From Scenedesmus sp. ARA3 (Eukaryota > Chlorophyta > Chlorophyceae > Sphaeropleales > Scenedesmaceae), in NCBI GenBank assembly GCA_004335835.1, contig RWJK01001932.1, forward strand, positions 155,971 to 219,970: a stretch of 64,000 nucleotides of DNA. Reading direction: 5' to 3'. A program made the position numbers and the translations under genes. The notes under the pieces were generated by a model. It was not told the DNA's origin. It made no database searches and was given only the letters and a program-made list of their open reading frames with translations. Position 1 is the stretch's first letter. Each line of letters opens with the position of its first letter. Shown one piece after another: positions 50,343 to 62,790 of this stretch.

Positions 50343-52617
50343 ATGCTTGGAAGCTTGCAACTGTCGACTCGCGGCGCTCGTGCTTGTCATGGCAGCCTCC
50401 ATGGCAGCAGGAGGGGGCTGTGTTCAGTGCCAACCTCACCAATCGGGCTGGCCCACAGGCATAGGCTGCAGACCCGCACAGCAGCCCAATTGCAGCCATT
50501 GTATACATCCCTAGTAGGTATGTACTGCCTGGCTGATCAAATGCCTGCCTGCCATCTGCCTGCAAGCATAGCAAGCGCCACTTGCTGCTGGTTGACATGA
50601 CAGCAGTGATCAAGGTGGTTTCCATGCGCTGCTGCTTGCAGGCACACCTAGCCCAGTGGTGGATGCACTGGTACAGCAGCAGTCACAGCAGCTAACAGCA
50701 GACGTGCAGCTGGCAGCTCTGCAGCCGCTGTTCGACACAGCAGAGGGCCTTGAGACGCCCATCCAGCTCATCTACCTGCTGGCTCTGCTTGGCTTCCTAG
50801 CAGCTGGTGCGTACCTGGTGGTGCGGCAGGTGCTGATTAGGAGGGAGCTTGATGAGGCTGCAAAGTCACTGGGCGAGCGCATCCGCACCGGGGAGGCCAC
50901 TTGCGAGGTGAGGGCCCCTGCCAGCTGCCACGCTTACCAGCAGCCATCCAGGACCTCAGTGGTGCTGCACTGTTGCCGCTTGCTGCATGCTTGCTTCTGC
51001 TCGATGGCTACTCGGCCGCTGTCTCTTGCAGGTGTTCAAGGGTGATGCTTAGAAGTGCAGTAGCTGTTAGTAGCCTCCATTCGATCTAATTTCATGCTAG
51101 ACAAGCACCTGGCGAAGCAAGCGTCACCCACACTGCCACATCATCATCATTATGTTACCGATCAAGCCATAGCACACCACATGTCTGCAAACAGCATCAA
51201 TTCACCAGGCACCTTGCGAGTCTGGGTTCCTGCAGCGTGTTGTTGGCAAATCTCCATGATATTTCAGACAAACAGTATACATGTCTTAGAGTCTCAAGGT
51301 GCTCGTTGACATGCGACATGCTATCATGCTGGGAAGACAAAGCCAGCACTTGGGTCAGGCTCACAGTTGAAAACCAGTTCTGCACAACGCTGAAGTGCTG
51401 TGCCACAGAGGTATTACTGATGTAGTATTGACCCCTACCTGTATAAGTACATTGGCAAGTCGCCGCCAGCACGTGGCGCCGCACCACATGCACAACTACA
51501 AACCATGATTTGTGTTGCTGCAGGACTACTACGAGCTCGGTGTGATCCTCACCCGCAAGCGCCTGTTCACCCAGGCCACAAAGAACCTGGAGAAGGCCAA
51601 GAAGCTGTGGGATGGCGAGGAGAGTGACCTGGCGCAGGTGCGGAGACTGCTGCGCTTGCAGGAGAACAGTTTGAAAGGGCTCTTGACAGTTGTAGGCAGC
51701 AAGCACAGCACGGTTGATTGCAAAGCAGGAGGGGCGGGTGTACATGATAACTTCAATGTGTTTGTCTGCTGCTGGACTTTCCTCCTGTGTCACCTCACGA
51801 CCGCCACTGGTGTCTGACACAATCGGTGCACTCGCATCGGAAGCTGGTGGGTGTGTGGGTCTGAAGTTGTGTGTGTGAGATGTGCAAAGCCTGTGCATGT
51901 GCATTCTGGCGTGTATAATCCACTGTATAAACTTGTCCTTTTACATGGTTCCACAATCGTGGTATGCCATGTTATCGACAAGCATTACCTGCGGCGTTGC
52001 CTGTTGCAATTACATTGCCTGCAGGTGCACAACGCGCTGGGCTTCTGCTACTTCAGCATGGAGAAGGTGGACATGGCCATTGCGGAATACCGCAAGGCAG
52101 TCGACCTGCAGCAGGGCTACGTCACAGCATGGAACAACCTCGGGGATGCGTATGAGCGCTCTAAGGACTGGAAGTGAGTGGGCGGGTCACCCGCAAGTTG
52201 CTCAGCACATGACACAAAGCAGGACTCACCACTGAGCGCTTGCAGGACTACAGCTGCACATGCCCATGGTGTTCAGCAGTGACTCTGATGATGGAAAATC
52301 ATCATATCAGCTCACACAGGGAGTTGTGCAGCTCATGTACCATATGCAGCAGCAGGCTGTGCCTGCGCCAGGCTGAAGGTTACCCCGAGTATCCGAGAGC
52401 ACTGTGTGGACCTTGCGTGCCTGTTAACATGCCTGATGTGGTTGATTTATCAACAGAAGATGCGGCACGGGGTCAGGTGGCGCAACAATTGGTGTTGTGC
52501 TGCTGCAGGAACGCGCTGGCGGCATACCAAGAGGCACTGGCGTACGCTCCCAACAACAGCATCGCCATGCAGCGCATGGACTACTGCAAGACGCGCGTGG
52601 AGCGTCTGGGCTTGTGA
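50343..52617 (+). CDS. PYG7: Photosystem I assembly TPR protein PYG7 (Ycf37 homologue)
   Basis: PYG7/Ycf37 is a thylakoid TPR protein required for assembly or stability of photosystem I. Five exons agree in phase: 50343-50517, 50642-50907, 51524-51637, 52025-52173 and 52509-52617, giving 270 residues. The first 55 or so residues are Ser/Arg/His-rich and act as a transit peptide. A membrane segment [20 protein letters not shown] follows, then [20 protein letters not shown], which is nearly invariant in plant PYG7. Three TPR units come next: [40 protein letters not shown] with [20 protein letters not shown], and [15 protein letters not shown]. The protein ends with TGA after VERLGL. It serves the same complex as psaD, located 12 kb away. 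Cyanobacterial and algal Ycf37 is sometimes plastid-encoded; here the gene is clearly nuclear, with introns. Confidence 0.93.
51128..51174. repeat. Dispersed repeat, copy 2
   Basis: This is the partner of 39438-39482, in the same orientation and inside intron 2 of PYG7. Confidence 0.6.
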
Positions 52618-53407
52618 GCTGCTGCGCAGCACGGATCTAGTTATTGGTTGTGCAGGTTATGCCTGAGCTGATGCTCTGCGCATTATTCAGTGTGCTATCT
52701 GGTGTGTGTCTGGTGGTTCCACAAGACAGTGAGAAGGGGTGCAATGGAACCAACTGAGTGGTTGCCCCTACAACCAGCGCTGCCAGCTGTTCTATCAATG
52801 TAAACACCTGGGTCTTGGGATCGCGTACTCAGTGAAGGTTGAGCGCGTCAGACCCATTGGCACCAAGTACAGTCGCAGTACAATCAGCAGTGGTGCTGAA
52901 GCCCTCTGAGGTACCACAGTAGTAATACTTGGAATGTTTCTGAAATAATTCACGGCATAGAGTGCTCAAGGAAGCAGAGCTCAGCAAATGACCGTCATCT
53001 TGCTGGTGGACCAAAGTCGCAGTTTCCACGGGGTCAATACGCTGGCACCCAAGACAACGTGCTTGTCTCCTATTAGATTTCGGTGTTCTGTAGTAAATAG
53101 TTCTGACCACAAACTTGCCACCATACTCCGTCTCTCACATTTTGTCGAGCACCCTCTCCCTGCTCTCAAACACGTGTATTGTGGACACTCATTTATTGCT
53201 ATACCAGTTTCAGCAGTTGCTACCCCTGCGGACTGGGACTGTGCGCTCAACAGGCACCCTCGCTTCTGCTGGCCCTTGTGGTCTCCGCACAGGCGCAGTG
53301 GCAGCGGTGTATGAGCAGTGTACTTTAGTATCGTGTTAGACGGGCCGCTTGGCCTTTTGGCCGCACCCTTCCCCGGCAGGCTCTCAGCACAGCTTCCATC
53401 GAGAAGG
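52618..53407. other. Intergenic region between PYG7 and the PI4K-like gene
   Basis: This contains the PYG7 3' UTR with its TGTAA signal and then the promoter/5' UTR of the next gene. No further gene is visible. Confidence 0.55.
52799..52803 (+). terminator. TGTAA poly(A) signal of PYG7
   Basis: TGTAA lies about 180 bases after the PYG7 stop, a usual spacing for a chlorophycean transcript. Confidence 0.45.
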
Positions 53408-56400
53408 ATGGCACTGTCTACTCGTGTGGAAGCGTCCGTGGCGCCCGTTCCTGCTCGTGTTGTGTCTCCAATTCACGTTGCAGTGCACCACGGCCGGGCC
53501 CCTCAGATGAGTCTGGTGCTCGCCCATGCGAGTGCAAGTGGCCTTGCCAGCCTCAAGGCGACCGACTCTCTGGCCGTGCTGCCCAACGAGACCATCATGG
53601 ACATCAAGATGCGGCTCAGGAACCAGGGTTGGTTCTCTTCCAAGAGCTGCCTCGTGATCGGTGAGCTGTCCCCGAGCTGCGTGCCAGCCTCTCGTGCTCT
53701 AGCTGGGTGCAGGACTTGTCCCCGCTCTGTTTGCACTTTCAATTGTTGAATGCAAACATTGCACTACCTTTCGTGTGGATCAAGCAAGTGTTTTGCTGTC
53801 TTGCATTGGTTTCTGCTGCTGTTTCCACTGGTGAGTCAGCTCCTGCTTCTATGCAGCTGCAGCTCATCTGCTTGGCTATGCACGGCAAGCACCTTGGGTT
53901 TTCTTCTTTTCAACTGGTTTTGTGGTTTGCTGCAGGCGACCGGGAGCTGGCAGATGCAGTGCGGGTGTCTGACCTGGTCAAGGCGTCTGGCAAGACGCAT
54001 GCCAGCTACCTGCATGTGTTTGTGAAGTTGGCAGATGTCGAGTCTGTCAACATTCGCACCCTCATGCGGGAGCTGAGCCTGGCCAACCCCGCTGCTGCCG
54101 AGCAGCAGTTGGCGGACCGCTTCCTCAGCAGGCCCTCGAGCGGGTGAGCAGCGGTAGTGGGCTGGCTTGGGCTATGGAGTACAGCTTTCAACGTGTGCTT
54201 GGTGTCGACGGAGAGCTTACAGGCAGTAGCATGCAAGCAAGTCATTAGTACATACTAGGTGTGTTATGGCATTGTGCTGTGTGCAAAGTGCTGTGTGCAA
54301 GTCCGTGCCCGCTGCTAAACGTTGCATGCCGGAATTGCTAGTAAAGACTGCTGTGCTGCTCTCCTGCCGGTGTCTTGCTTACTGCTTCAGGGACCTGCTG
54401 GCCCTGCCTGCTATCTCCGAGCCGGAGGTGGCAGAGGGCACCCCAGTAGACAGCAGCAGCAGCAGCTTTGCATCCTCGGCAACTGGTAGCAGTAGTGTCG
54501 ACCAGGATGCGTCAAACCCTGCACCGGCGGACGCCAGCAGCAGCCATTGCCGCGCAGTGGTGCACCTGATGGTGCACAAGTCTGCCAAGGTCAACTGGTG
54601 AGCGTGCAGCCGGCCAGATGCGCTTACCTCTAGCGAAGTTCTGGTTGCAGCAGCAGCCAAAATGCAAGGATGCACCAGCAGCACAGCCCCCCTGCGTTTG
54701 CAGCTGAACTGCACCCGCCCATGCAGCAGCCGCAGCAGCTGGTGGTACAAACACTGGTGGCTGCTGTGCTGCTCCCCTGTTACTGCAGGCACCACATGCA
54801 GGAGAACAAGTTTGAGCTCAACATCAGTAGTAGCGAGACCGTGGACTCTCTGCTGCGCAAGATTGAGGCCGCCAATGGCCTTGCACTTGAGGGAGAGCAC
54901 ACTGTGCTGATTGACGGCCAGCCAATTGACAGGCAGTCTGGCATGCCTCTGGCGTCCTACATCAGCAACGAGCGCGCCACCAAACTGGAGCTGGTGCCCT
55001 GCGAGCCTGATGTCGATGCACTGCCGGAGGGCTCGCCCAGCCTGCACAGCCCAGGGCACCTGCTGCACCAGCACTGGCAGGTAGGTGGGGGGTATCTTAT
55101 GGCAATTTGGTATTGTGTCAGATGCAGCAGCAGCTGTATGTTTTGCAGCTGTACTGCAGCTTAAGCACAGCATCGTACAGTTTGTGATTCCTGCTGACAG
55201 CGCGCTGGTGTGCATGTAGGTGTGTCCTGCAAGCATGCTCTGCTGCTGTCATTGGCATATCAATAAGCCTTTGTGTTTGTGCACTTGCTGCTGCGGACTG
55301 GTGCTGCAGGCCGCCCGCGCTGGCCTGGCTGAGGGGCTGCAGCCCACACTGGCCAAGGCAGGCACTGGCGGCAGCTACTTCCTGCAGGACGTGCAAGGCA
55401 AGCCCGTGGCAGTGTTCAAGCCGGAGGATGAGGAGCCGCACGCAGTGAACAACCCCAAGGGCCGCACAGGCAGCAGCAGCGATGGCAGCAGCGGTAGCGG
55501 CAGTGAGGGTCTGAAGCGTGGCACTCGCCCTGGCGAGGGTGCAGTGCGGGAGGTGGCAGCATACGTGCTGGACCATGGCCACTTTGCAGGTGAGACATGG
55601 CGATGTAGCGTGTTGCAGCATAAGGTGCATCAGGGCTGTAACAGCAGCGGCCAGCAGCACAATGGGGTTGGGCATCAGCGTCAAGAGAGAGTAATGCAGG
55701 TGTTTGCTTCATTTCTGCTGTTTGGTAGCTTTGCAGTGCTTACAATGGATGCCTGCTTGTGATGCTGCTGTCTGTTGCTGCAGGCGTTCCTCCTACGGCG
55801 CTGGTCAGCGCATTTGTGGACGCCAGCGATGGTGGCGCAGTCAAGGTCGGCAGCCTGCAGCAGTTTGTTGAGGCTGAGGGCGACTGCGAGGAGCGTGGCT
55901 ACAGCAGCTTCCCTGTGCAGGAGGTCCACAAGATTGCCGTGCTGGTGAGCATGCGACAATCAAGCAGCTGAGGCACGCTATGAAACCCCCCTTAGCAGAA
56001 CTGCTTGGACAGCTACGCTGCAGCTGCCACCTGCCTTGCGTGTCGTGCTCGATTGTTCAGCAATTTTCATAAACGGCTTCATCAGGTCGTGCCGCGCCTT
56101 GGCTAACTGTCGTTTTGCACGGTGCTGCTACCCACAGGACCTGCGCCTGGGCAATGCTGACCGCAATGGCGGCAACATTCTCGCGCGCCGCAACAGTGGG
56201 ATTGGCCAGTGGGAGCTCATCCCAATTGACCACGGCTATTGCCTGCCCAGCACATTTGAGGATCTGTCCTTCGAGTGGATGTACTGGTGAGTCTTGCAGT
56301 TGCAGACCAACTTTGACCTGCTATGCGAAGCAAACAAGACGAAAATTGTGTGCAGCGACATGCGTACGAATACAGCTCGTTCGTCTGCTGTTGCTTATCT

Positions 56401-56942
56401 CCTGCTGCTGCTGCATCATCATCATGCACCAGGCACCGCCACCTCATGAGCAACGCAGTGGTGCAAAAGCAACCTTGCTCTGCCTTTGGCAGTAACCGTT
56501 GGTGTACTGCCTGCTGCTGTTCATCTGCAGGCCGCAGGCTGAGCGCCCATTCGACGACGCCACCCTGGCGTACATTGACAGCCTGGATGCTGACCGTGAC
56601 GAGGCGATCCTGGCTGCGCACGGCATCAGCCTGCGCCTGGAGTGCCTGCGCGTGTTCCGCGTGTGCACCATGGTGCTGAAGAAGGGCGCCAAGGCGGGGC
56701 TCACTCCCAGCCAGATTGCTGGCGTGCTGTGCCGCGAGGGCCTGACGAAGAGCGTCGTGGAGAAGTTGCACAGCAACGCGATGCACCTGTCCAAGATGCA
56801 GCAGGGCGCATCTGCGTCAGCCTCGGCGTCCTCGCTGAAGGAGCGCGGCGTGGACACGCCTGTCTACATGCGCCACATGGAGCAGCTGCTGGACGAGTAC
56901 CTGGAGGAGTTCCTGCTGGAGGGCAGCGAGCTCATGTACTAA
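53408..56942 (+). CDS. Ubiquitin-like-domain phosphatidylinositol 4-kinase gamma-type protein
   Basis: This belongs to the plant PI4K-gamma (UbDK) family, whose members mostly act as protein kinases. Eight exons agree in phase: 53408-53660, 53936-54143, 54391-54597, 54789-55080, 55310-55589, 55784-55944, 56138-56286 and 56531-56942, giving 653 residues. Exons 1-2 and exon 4 (FELNISSSETVDSLLRKIEA) encode two ubiquitin-like regions separated by a Ser-rich linker. The kinase domain starts at GGSYFLQDVQGKPVAVFKPE, with the ATP-binding lysine at K357. It continues with EVAAYVLDHGHFAGVPPTAL, the catalytic loop NADRNGGNIL (473-482), the metal-binding IDHGYCLP (D498) and FEWMYWPQAERPF. Plant members normally read NADRHAGN, so His is replaced by Asn at 477. 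Start choice follows the first ATG after an upstream in-frame stop; the N-terminus may be a few residues off. Confidence 0.92.
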
Positions 56943-59900
56943 GCGCGCCACAGCCGGGCTTAGCTGAGCTTGAGTAGGCGGCTGAGTACAAGCATAGCTG
57001 CGTGGTTGGTGGTGTGTGTGGCGTAGTGTGCACGCGGTGGGTGCTCAGGTGCTGGCTGGCGCTGGGGCTACCTCAGCGTGCTGAGTTTGTGTCTGTAGCT
57101 GTCTCTGGTGTGTGCGCGTGCGCGTGTGTGCCGTTGCGCTTTGTGTGTTTTGCGTGTTTTTGGGATGCGCCGCTGGTGTGCGGTGTGCCCTGGTGTCGGC
57201 ACCTTTCTCGTGTTCCTTGTGCATGCTATGTTGCATGGAAGTGGCTGCTGCTTGTTACGCCGCTAATGCTTGGGTCGTGCTGCTTCTCGCTGATTCTGCC
57301 CGTAAGCGTGTCGCAGTTATGAATTCCGCTATGCAGGTGGTGGAACGGTGAGAACGCACAGAACGCCTTACAGTGTGTGTACTCACGGCGGAGTTGCTTC
57401 TTGCATGCTTGCAGCACTATGGTGACGTGCGTGTGTGTCATGTGTCTGCCTCCATGAGCTGCATGGAGGGATACTGTAGTCCCCGCAGTGTGTGTGTACT
57501 GCGTTGCCGAAAGGGCGCTCTGAGGCGCGTATGCGGGCCTGCCAGCGTTCGTACTGGCATTGCTAGCTGCCGCCGCGTACGTAAAGCTGCTCCAGCTCAA
57601 CATTGGTTTGCTTTGAGAGGTGTTGCCTGACTTGTGAGTCTGCATGGCGGCTTGGTGCGGCTTTTATGAATGTGTGGCAAGCCGTGTTGCCCTCCTCTGC
57701 TGCGGCAAGCTGTGCCTTTGGCGGTGGAGGCTCTCCTGTGCTTTACACATTTGGGTATGTCACGTCCATCCTGCGTGTTTCACTTGTCAGCACTGCACCC
57801 ACATCCATGCATGCTGTACAACACAGTCAGCCGTGTGGCCTGGCCATTTAGTTGGTGAGGCTGGCATGTCTTGGCCTCTGTTGGCTTGATGCATCGGACT
57901 GGTGTGCAGGTCATCTGTGGTGTGCTCGTTTTGGGTGGGGAGCAGCAGCGTTACGAAGATGTGGAGTGGTTTATCATTTTCAAACTTCAGCATTTGCAGA
58001 CTTGTCTGGGCACTGAAGACTTTCGTTTGTGTGCCGGCATGCGCAGGTGTGTGTTGTCTCTTTGACTGGCTGGCATGAGAGTGGTATGTGGCGGCTGGCA
58101 TGTCGGTATGGCAGCTTGGTACTCACACCCTGCTGGTCGCTTGCTGGTTGGGAGTGTACAGTTACTCTTGCCTGGCGGACATCTGGACAAACAAAGGAGC
58201 TAGAAAGCATAAGGCTTTTACAACGAGACATGTTCATGCATGGTGTGTACAGAAGGCAGTGTCTGCTCGTCCTGGATACTGCTGCCCGTGGCATACTGTG
58301 GTGGTTGCATACAGCGTACAGCAAGGACTTGAGGGCATCTTGCCTGCTTCGGCAGTCTCTGATGGCCCTGTCACTTTCCCAGGCGCTTGTGTGTGCGTCC
58401 TGCCGTGCTGCATGCTGCCTGGGTTTTTCCTGCCAGGTATGCTGTGGTGATGGCATTGCAAGGCCGGTGTGTGCTTTGTGCAGGCTGCATTGGCAGTAAG
58501 TTGTGTTGTGGTCTGGTTGGACCGACCTGGCGCATGTCCCAGCTGCTCTGGCTCAAGCCTTTCATCTACCCCCTTTTGTACATGCATTTGCACTGGTACC
58601 TCACCAGTGGTGAGGCATCTTTGCGCTCGTGCTACCTTGCATGCACGCTTGGGTGGGAGCAGCGGGACTGTACAATCATGGTGAAGCACCAAGTGCATGC
58701 GCGGCCAGGCGCGCATGCAGTAAGAAGCAGGTTGTCAGCCAGTGGAACCAGCGCCACGCGCTGTGGCGTGTGCGGGATGTGCTGTGTGCGGCTGTACACA
58801 GTGATGTGCTGTGTTGATGATGCGCATTGGGTCTGTGTTGCCCTAGCCTGGCAGCTGCGGCACAGGCAGATGGCAGCGGCTGCTGTGCAGCTTCGCCTTC
58901 TGCCCGACATGTGCTGCCAGCTGTCGGTGCGTCAACCGTGCTGTGCAGCTCAGCTGCCTCAAGGCAAGCAGGGTGCACTTTGAGCATGGGCAGGTGCACA
59001 GCTATGTTCATCGACTCATTCCTTCTCATGCTGTAGGGCGGGCGACATCAACATTGATCGACTCGGGTGGGTGGGTGCAGGTGTTGGGCGAGCTGGTGTG
59101 GGGTGGGAGGGCGTTTGTACAAAACATAGTGCATTAGTCAGCCAGCCTACTGCGCGAACGGCTTGGGTGCTCCTGTGTGCTGCCAGCTGTACTGGTGGCA
59201 GGGCAGTGGAGCCTGGCATCGTGGTGCTTTGGTGTTGATTGGTTTGTGGCGACTGGCAGCATGCATGTGGCAGCATGAGGTGGTGTGTCGGTGTCAGACC
59301 GTGGTCATAACAGAGCATGCTGCTGGGGGTGTTGTTGCTGCCTTGGGTGCTTTGCAGCACTGGGCAGCACCTGCATTCACCTGTGCGGCTGGTGCGTGTT
59401 TGTATGTTGGGGCTGGCTGTCGCATTGTGGTGCTGCCAGTGTATTTGGCATTTGTGCACGGTTACATCTTCATGTATAAGCAAGGTTTGTGCTGCTTACG
59501 ATTGCTGAGACATGCAACAGTGAAAGGCGGCGGTTTTTGTTGCACTTCCAGGCGCCTGCGGTCTGGAAATCTTCCGACTGTGGTGATTGTACCCTTACAG
59601 AGCTCGCTCACTTGTGTAGCAGCAGCGCTCGCTTCCGCGACGCATGTGTGCGGCTCGACTGCACCACATGCAAGAGGAGAACCATTACACCTCAAGATCT
59701 TCATTGTGGTTTACTTCTTCATTTCAGCCGCTGCGCAGCAGAGTTGGACCGTGTGTGTCTGCGGGTGTATTTGGCCTGGACGCATGGGCTTGGCGATAAG
59801 CTGGGACGAGCGGAAGGCAGGATGGCCGGATGGGCTTGGATGAGGGCGAAGGATGGCAAGGAAAGCGCCGTACATCGGATGCAGTGGCAGGGGATGATGT

Positions 59901-60374
59901 GGCGTGATTGTACACACCGCTACGGTTGGTGCGCTCCAGCATGGGGTGGCACGGAGGAGTGGAAGCGATTCTGTATTTATGTGTGCCGCTACTTGGCAAG
60001 TGGTGGCCGGAGTTACTGTGTTGACATGGCAGCTTGATTGTGCATGCAGTGCCTGCTGTTTGCATCGGGTGGTCTGCATGCCATCATTCTTCCTCTTGTG
60101 GAAGTGGTCAGCGTATCATTCATACATGGCTTTTGCACATGTACAACACAAGTTGACCGGCGAGCAAGACATGCATTGCAGTTGATTGACTGTGTTTCTA
60201 TGCATGCAGGTGATTGCTTGTGGGGTCCAATGCTTTGTATCAAAGGCTGCATGCAGTACAGTGTGTAGTGGTTCGCCTCCTCGTGAGTGTTATCACGTGC
60301 ACAGCGCTGATGTATGTCCTGCGGCAATGCAGAGTTTGTTGGACCATGGCAGAGGCGGTTTGACCAGGGTGTAC

Positions 60375-60379
60375 TGTAA
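60375..60379 (+). terminator. First TGTAA downstream of the PI4K-like gene
   Basis: This is the first TGTAA that I found after the stop at 56942, about 3.4 kb downstream, and it sits near the change in strand composition. Its use by the PI4K-like transcript is inferred. Confidence 0.3.
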
Positions 60380-60503
60380 CAATCCCTATGATCATCAACA
60401 TGTGCGACATCGCCAAGTACCGGGAGCAATGGAGTCTAAAGGCTGTGCAAAGACGCGTGACAGTGCCACACATACTCTAAGAGCTCAGCGTGATGCAGTC
60501 ACA

Positions 60504-60508
60504 TTACA
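60504..60508 (-). terminator. TGTAA poly(A) signal of the SpoU gene (minus strand)
   Basis: TTACA on the plus strand lies about 165 bases downstream of the SpoU stop, a normal 3' UTR length. Confidence 0.45.
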
Positions 60509-60670
60509 GAATTCATGGGTTTGAAGACTGCAGCATCACGACAGGAGCACATCCCCGTTTCCGAATGACAGGCTCATCATGATTTTCCACACCCAGTTAA
60601 CAATGCCTTCAGGAACAACGCCACGTCTGACTTTGCATGCCCTTGAAAGCATGCTGTGATGCATGCCATA

Positions 60671-61307
60671 TCAGTGCTCAATGCCGCTGCTGCTGTCGTA
60701 GCCATCTGCCAGCTCGTGTAAGCTGCCAGCCGAGTAGGGCAGCGCAGCTGGCGCCATGCCCGCTGCTGCTGCCAGTGCTGACAGCCGCGCCTGGTACAGC
60801 TGCGACAGCACGATGCTGGTAGCATGGCTCAAGCTCAGCGACTCCTGCATCGAGCAGAAACATCAGCACAGTACAGAGGTAAGCAGCATGCAATGCACAC
60901 ACATGTGTTGCCACAGAACTGCCGGTGCCTGTCACACCAGTCCCAAACTGCTGGCAGCACTGGCAGGACAAGCGGTGGCTGCAGCAACCTGCTCTGCAGC
61001 ATTGTACAAGCTGAAACATGGCAAGTCACCCTCAGCAGGTTGCCGTGCTTGCAGCCATGCAGGTAACGTCTGCCATCTTGCTGCCTTTGTCTCACTCAGC
61101 AGCTATAGCAGCGATATAATCCCATTGTGCGCATGCAGATGTGGTAACACGGCAGTGCACAGCAACCTGACCAACAGGGATCCCCCAGGCTGCTGCAGCC
61201 CACCTGCAGCCTGCCAATGGAGATGGCACATGCAATGTCGCATGCCGCCACCTCATCATCTGACAGCCCAAACTCTTCCCTGCCAAACACCAGCGCGATG
61301 CGTGCGC

Positions 61308-61358
<51 letters not shown>

Positions 61359-62790
61359 TAACCTGTGGCTGCTGCTGCTGCACATCCTGCAGGTCTCGCT
61401 GCTGGTTAGAATCATGTTCAATCGTCTGCTGCGGCTGCTGGAGCATCTGCTGCACCGCAGGGTGCCCCAGGAGGCTGGGTATGTCTGGCAGTGCTGGGTG
61501 GCTCTGGCCTGGCAGCCAGCGCGTGAAGGCCACTGCCAAGTCCACATCAGCTAATGCATCTGCCAGCTTGTCATGCACTTGCGCCTGCCAGAGGATGTAC
61601 TGAGCGCCCTTGGATACGCTGCGGCTGCTCCTGCAGTTGAAACGCGTACCAAACGAGACAAAGCGTGGTGCAACGGCTGCAGCAATGACAGCGCTGCATG
61701 AGGTCTCATGTGACGCCAGGTGGTCAAGCTACAAGATGCTGAAGTCGCCGCATGCTGCAACCGCACACAACACTGCGTGCTTGCAGCCGAGTCTGCCCCA
61801 TTGCCCTAGGCCGCCCTCCCCTACGCAGCGCACTGCGCATCCCCTGCTTCCCCGCACCACACGGCTGCCAAACGGCGCTGCTGCAGAACACACAGCATTG
61901 AGTGGTTAGTGACACCAGTCAATCAACAGCCACTCACCGGGTGTTGTGGTCGCAGCGCGGCGTCACCACGCGCACGTCCTCGCACTCGAAGCAGCTGCAT
62001 GCGCGCGCGACTGTGCCGCAGCTGATGGGCTTCTTGGGCCCCACCAGCACCACACACACATCAGCCAGCAGCGGCGGGGGGTCCAGCTCAGGCTGCCAGA
62101 TGATGTGGTGCTTGCGGCCAGTGGCAGACCTGGCGGGGTTGGGTGTAGGAAGTTGCAAGGCGGCGGAGGCGGGATGAGGCGTTGGTGTGTGGGGAAGGCT
62201 GAGGTGGTGAAATGCGGATGCAGGCACCGTATAAGATTATGCTGCTGGTTTTGGAGCAGACAGCTGCAATCTGTTTAGTGTGACGCAGTTACGGCAGTCC
62301 TGGCACCTGCTTGGTGTGTTGAGCAGCCGCAGGAGTGTGCAGCACAGCACAGTGCACTGTGCCTTGTGAGCAGACATGCATGGCAACATTTGCGTATGCT
62401 TGACTTGTCCAAGACAATGCCAGCGCAAGTCTTGAATATGCAGTTCCTATGCTTGTGGCACGAGACAAGCGCAATTAGGGCCAACAAGGCAGTCAGTACT
62501 CACCGCACATTAGCCGCCCAATTATGCCTCGACTTTGCCTGCTCGGTGTGCTCATACTGCTCCTCCTCAAAAGCAGCTGCTGTTACTGCATCAGTGCTGT
62601 ACTGCGGCTTCTGCTGTTGCTGCTGCTTGGGCACCTGCTGTTCTGCTGCTGCTGCTGCTCCTGCTGCTGACTGTGTGGCTGCTGCAGCTGTGAATGGCCT
62701 GGATGGCAGGAATCTGCATCTGCTGTGACTGCTTGGCACTTGGACAGATGTATTGTTACTGTTGCTCAGCTGCCTGACGGTCTTATGCAT
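60671..62790 (-). CDS. SpoU/TrmH-family (SPOUT) tRNA/rRNA 2'-O-methyltransferase, probably organellar
   Basis: This predicted enzyme methylates ribose 2'-OH of tRNA or rRNA. Four minus-strand exons agree in phase: 62790-62504, 62129-61938, 61618-61204 and 60844-60671, giving 355 residues. The N-terminus (MHKTVRQLSNSNNTSVQVPS, then basic and Ala-rich) looks like a mitochondrial or plastid presequence. Motif 1 reads VLVGPKKPISCGTVARACSC and DVRVVTPRCD. Motif 2 is IALVFGREEFGLSDDEVAAC and motif 3 is ISIGRLQ-ESLSLSHATSIVL, split by the last intron. Asn-x-Gly is usual in motif 1, but here Ser-Cys-Gly is seen. Fourteen glutamines from a CTG repeat (61312-61353) sit directly before motif 2. An in-frame ATG at 62994 would extend the protein upstream, but it would overlap the start of the divergent gene, so I prefer 62790. 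Confidence 0.85.
61312..61353. repeat. (CTG)14 encoding polyglutamine in the SpoU methyltransferase
   Basis: Fourteen uninterrupted CTG units on the plus strand are read as CAG (Gln) on the minus strand. They are coding and lie just upstream of motif 2 of the enzyme. Confidence 0.95.

Larger units (their letters stand above)
56943..60670. other. 3.7 kb convergent intergenic / possible long 3' UTR
   Basis: I see no coding exon on either strand. The plus strand is strikingly T/G-rich with many tgtg runs from about 57.0 to 60.3 kb. It contains no TGTAA until 60375-60379, only about 130 bases before the TTACA of the opposite gene. This fits a very long 3' UTR or read-through zone of the plus-strand PI4K-like gene. 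Open frames here lack protein character. Confidence 0.5.

Noticed and set aside
57000..60100. Several Cys/Val/Leu-rich plus-strand frames, some with apparent signal peptides
   Set aside because: They arise from TG-rich noncoding sequence; overlapping frames on both strands look alike and none shows motifs or exon borders.
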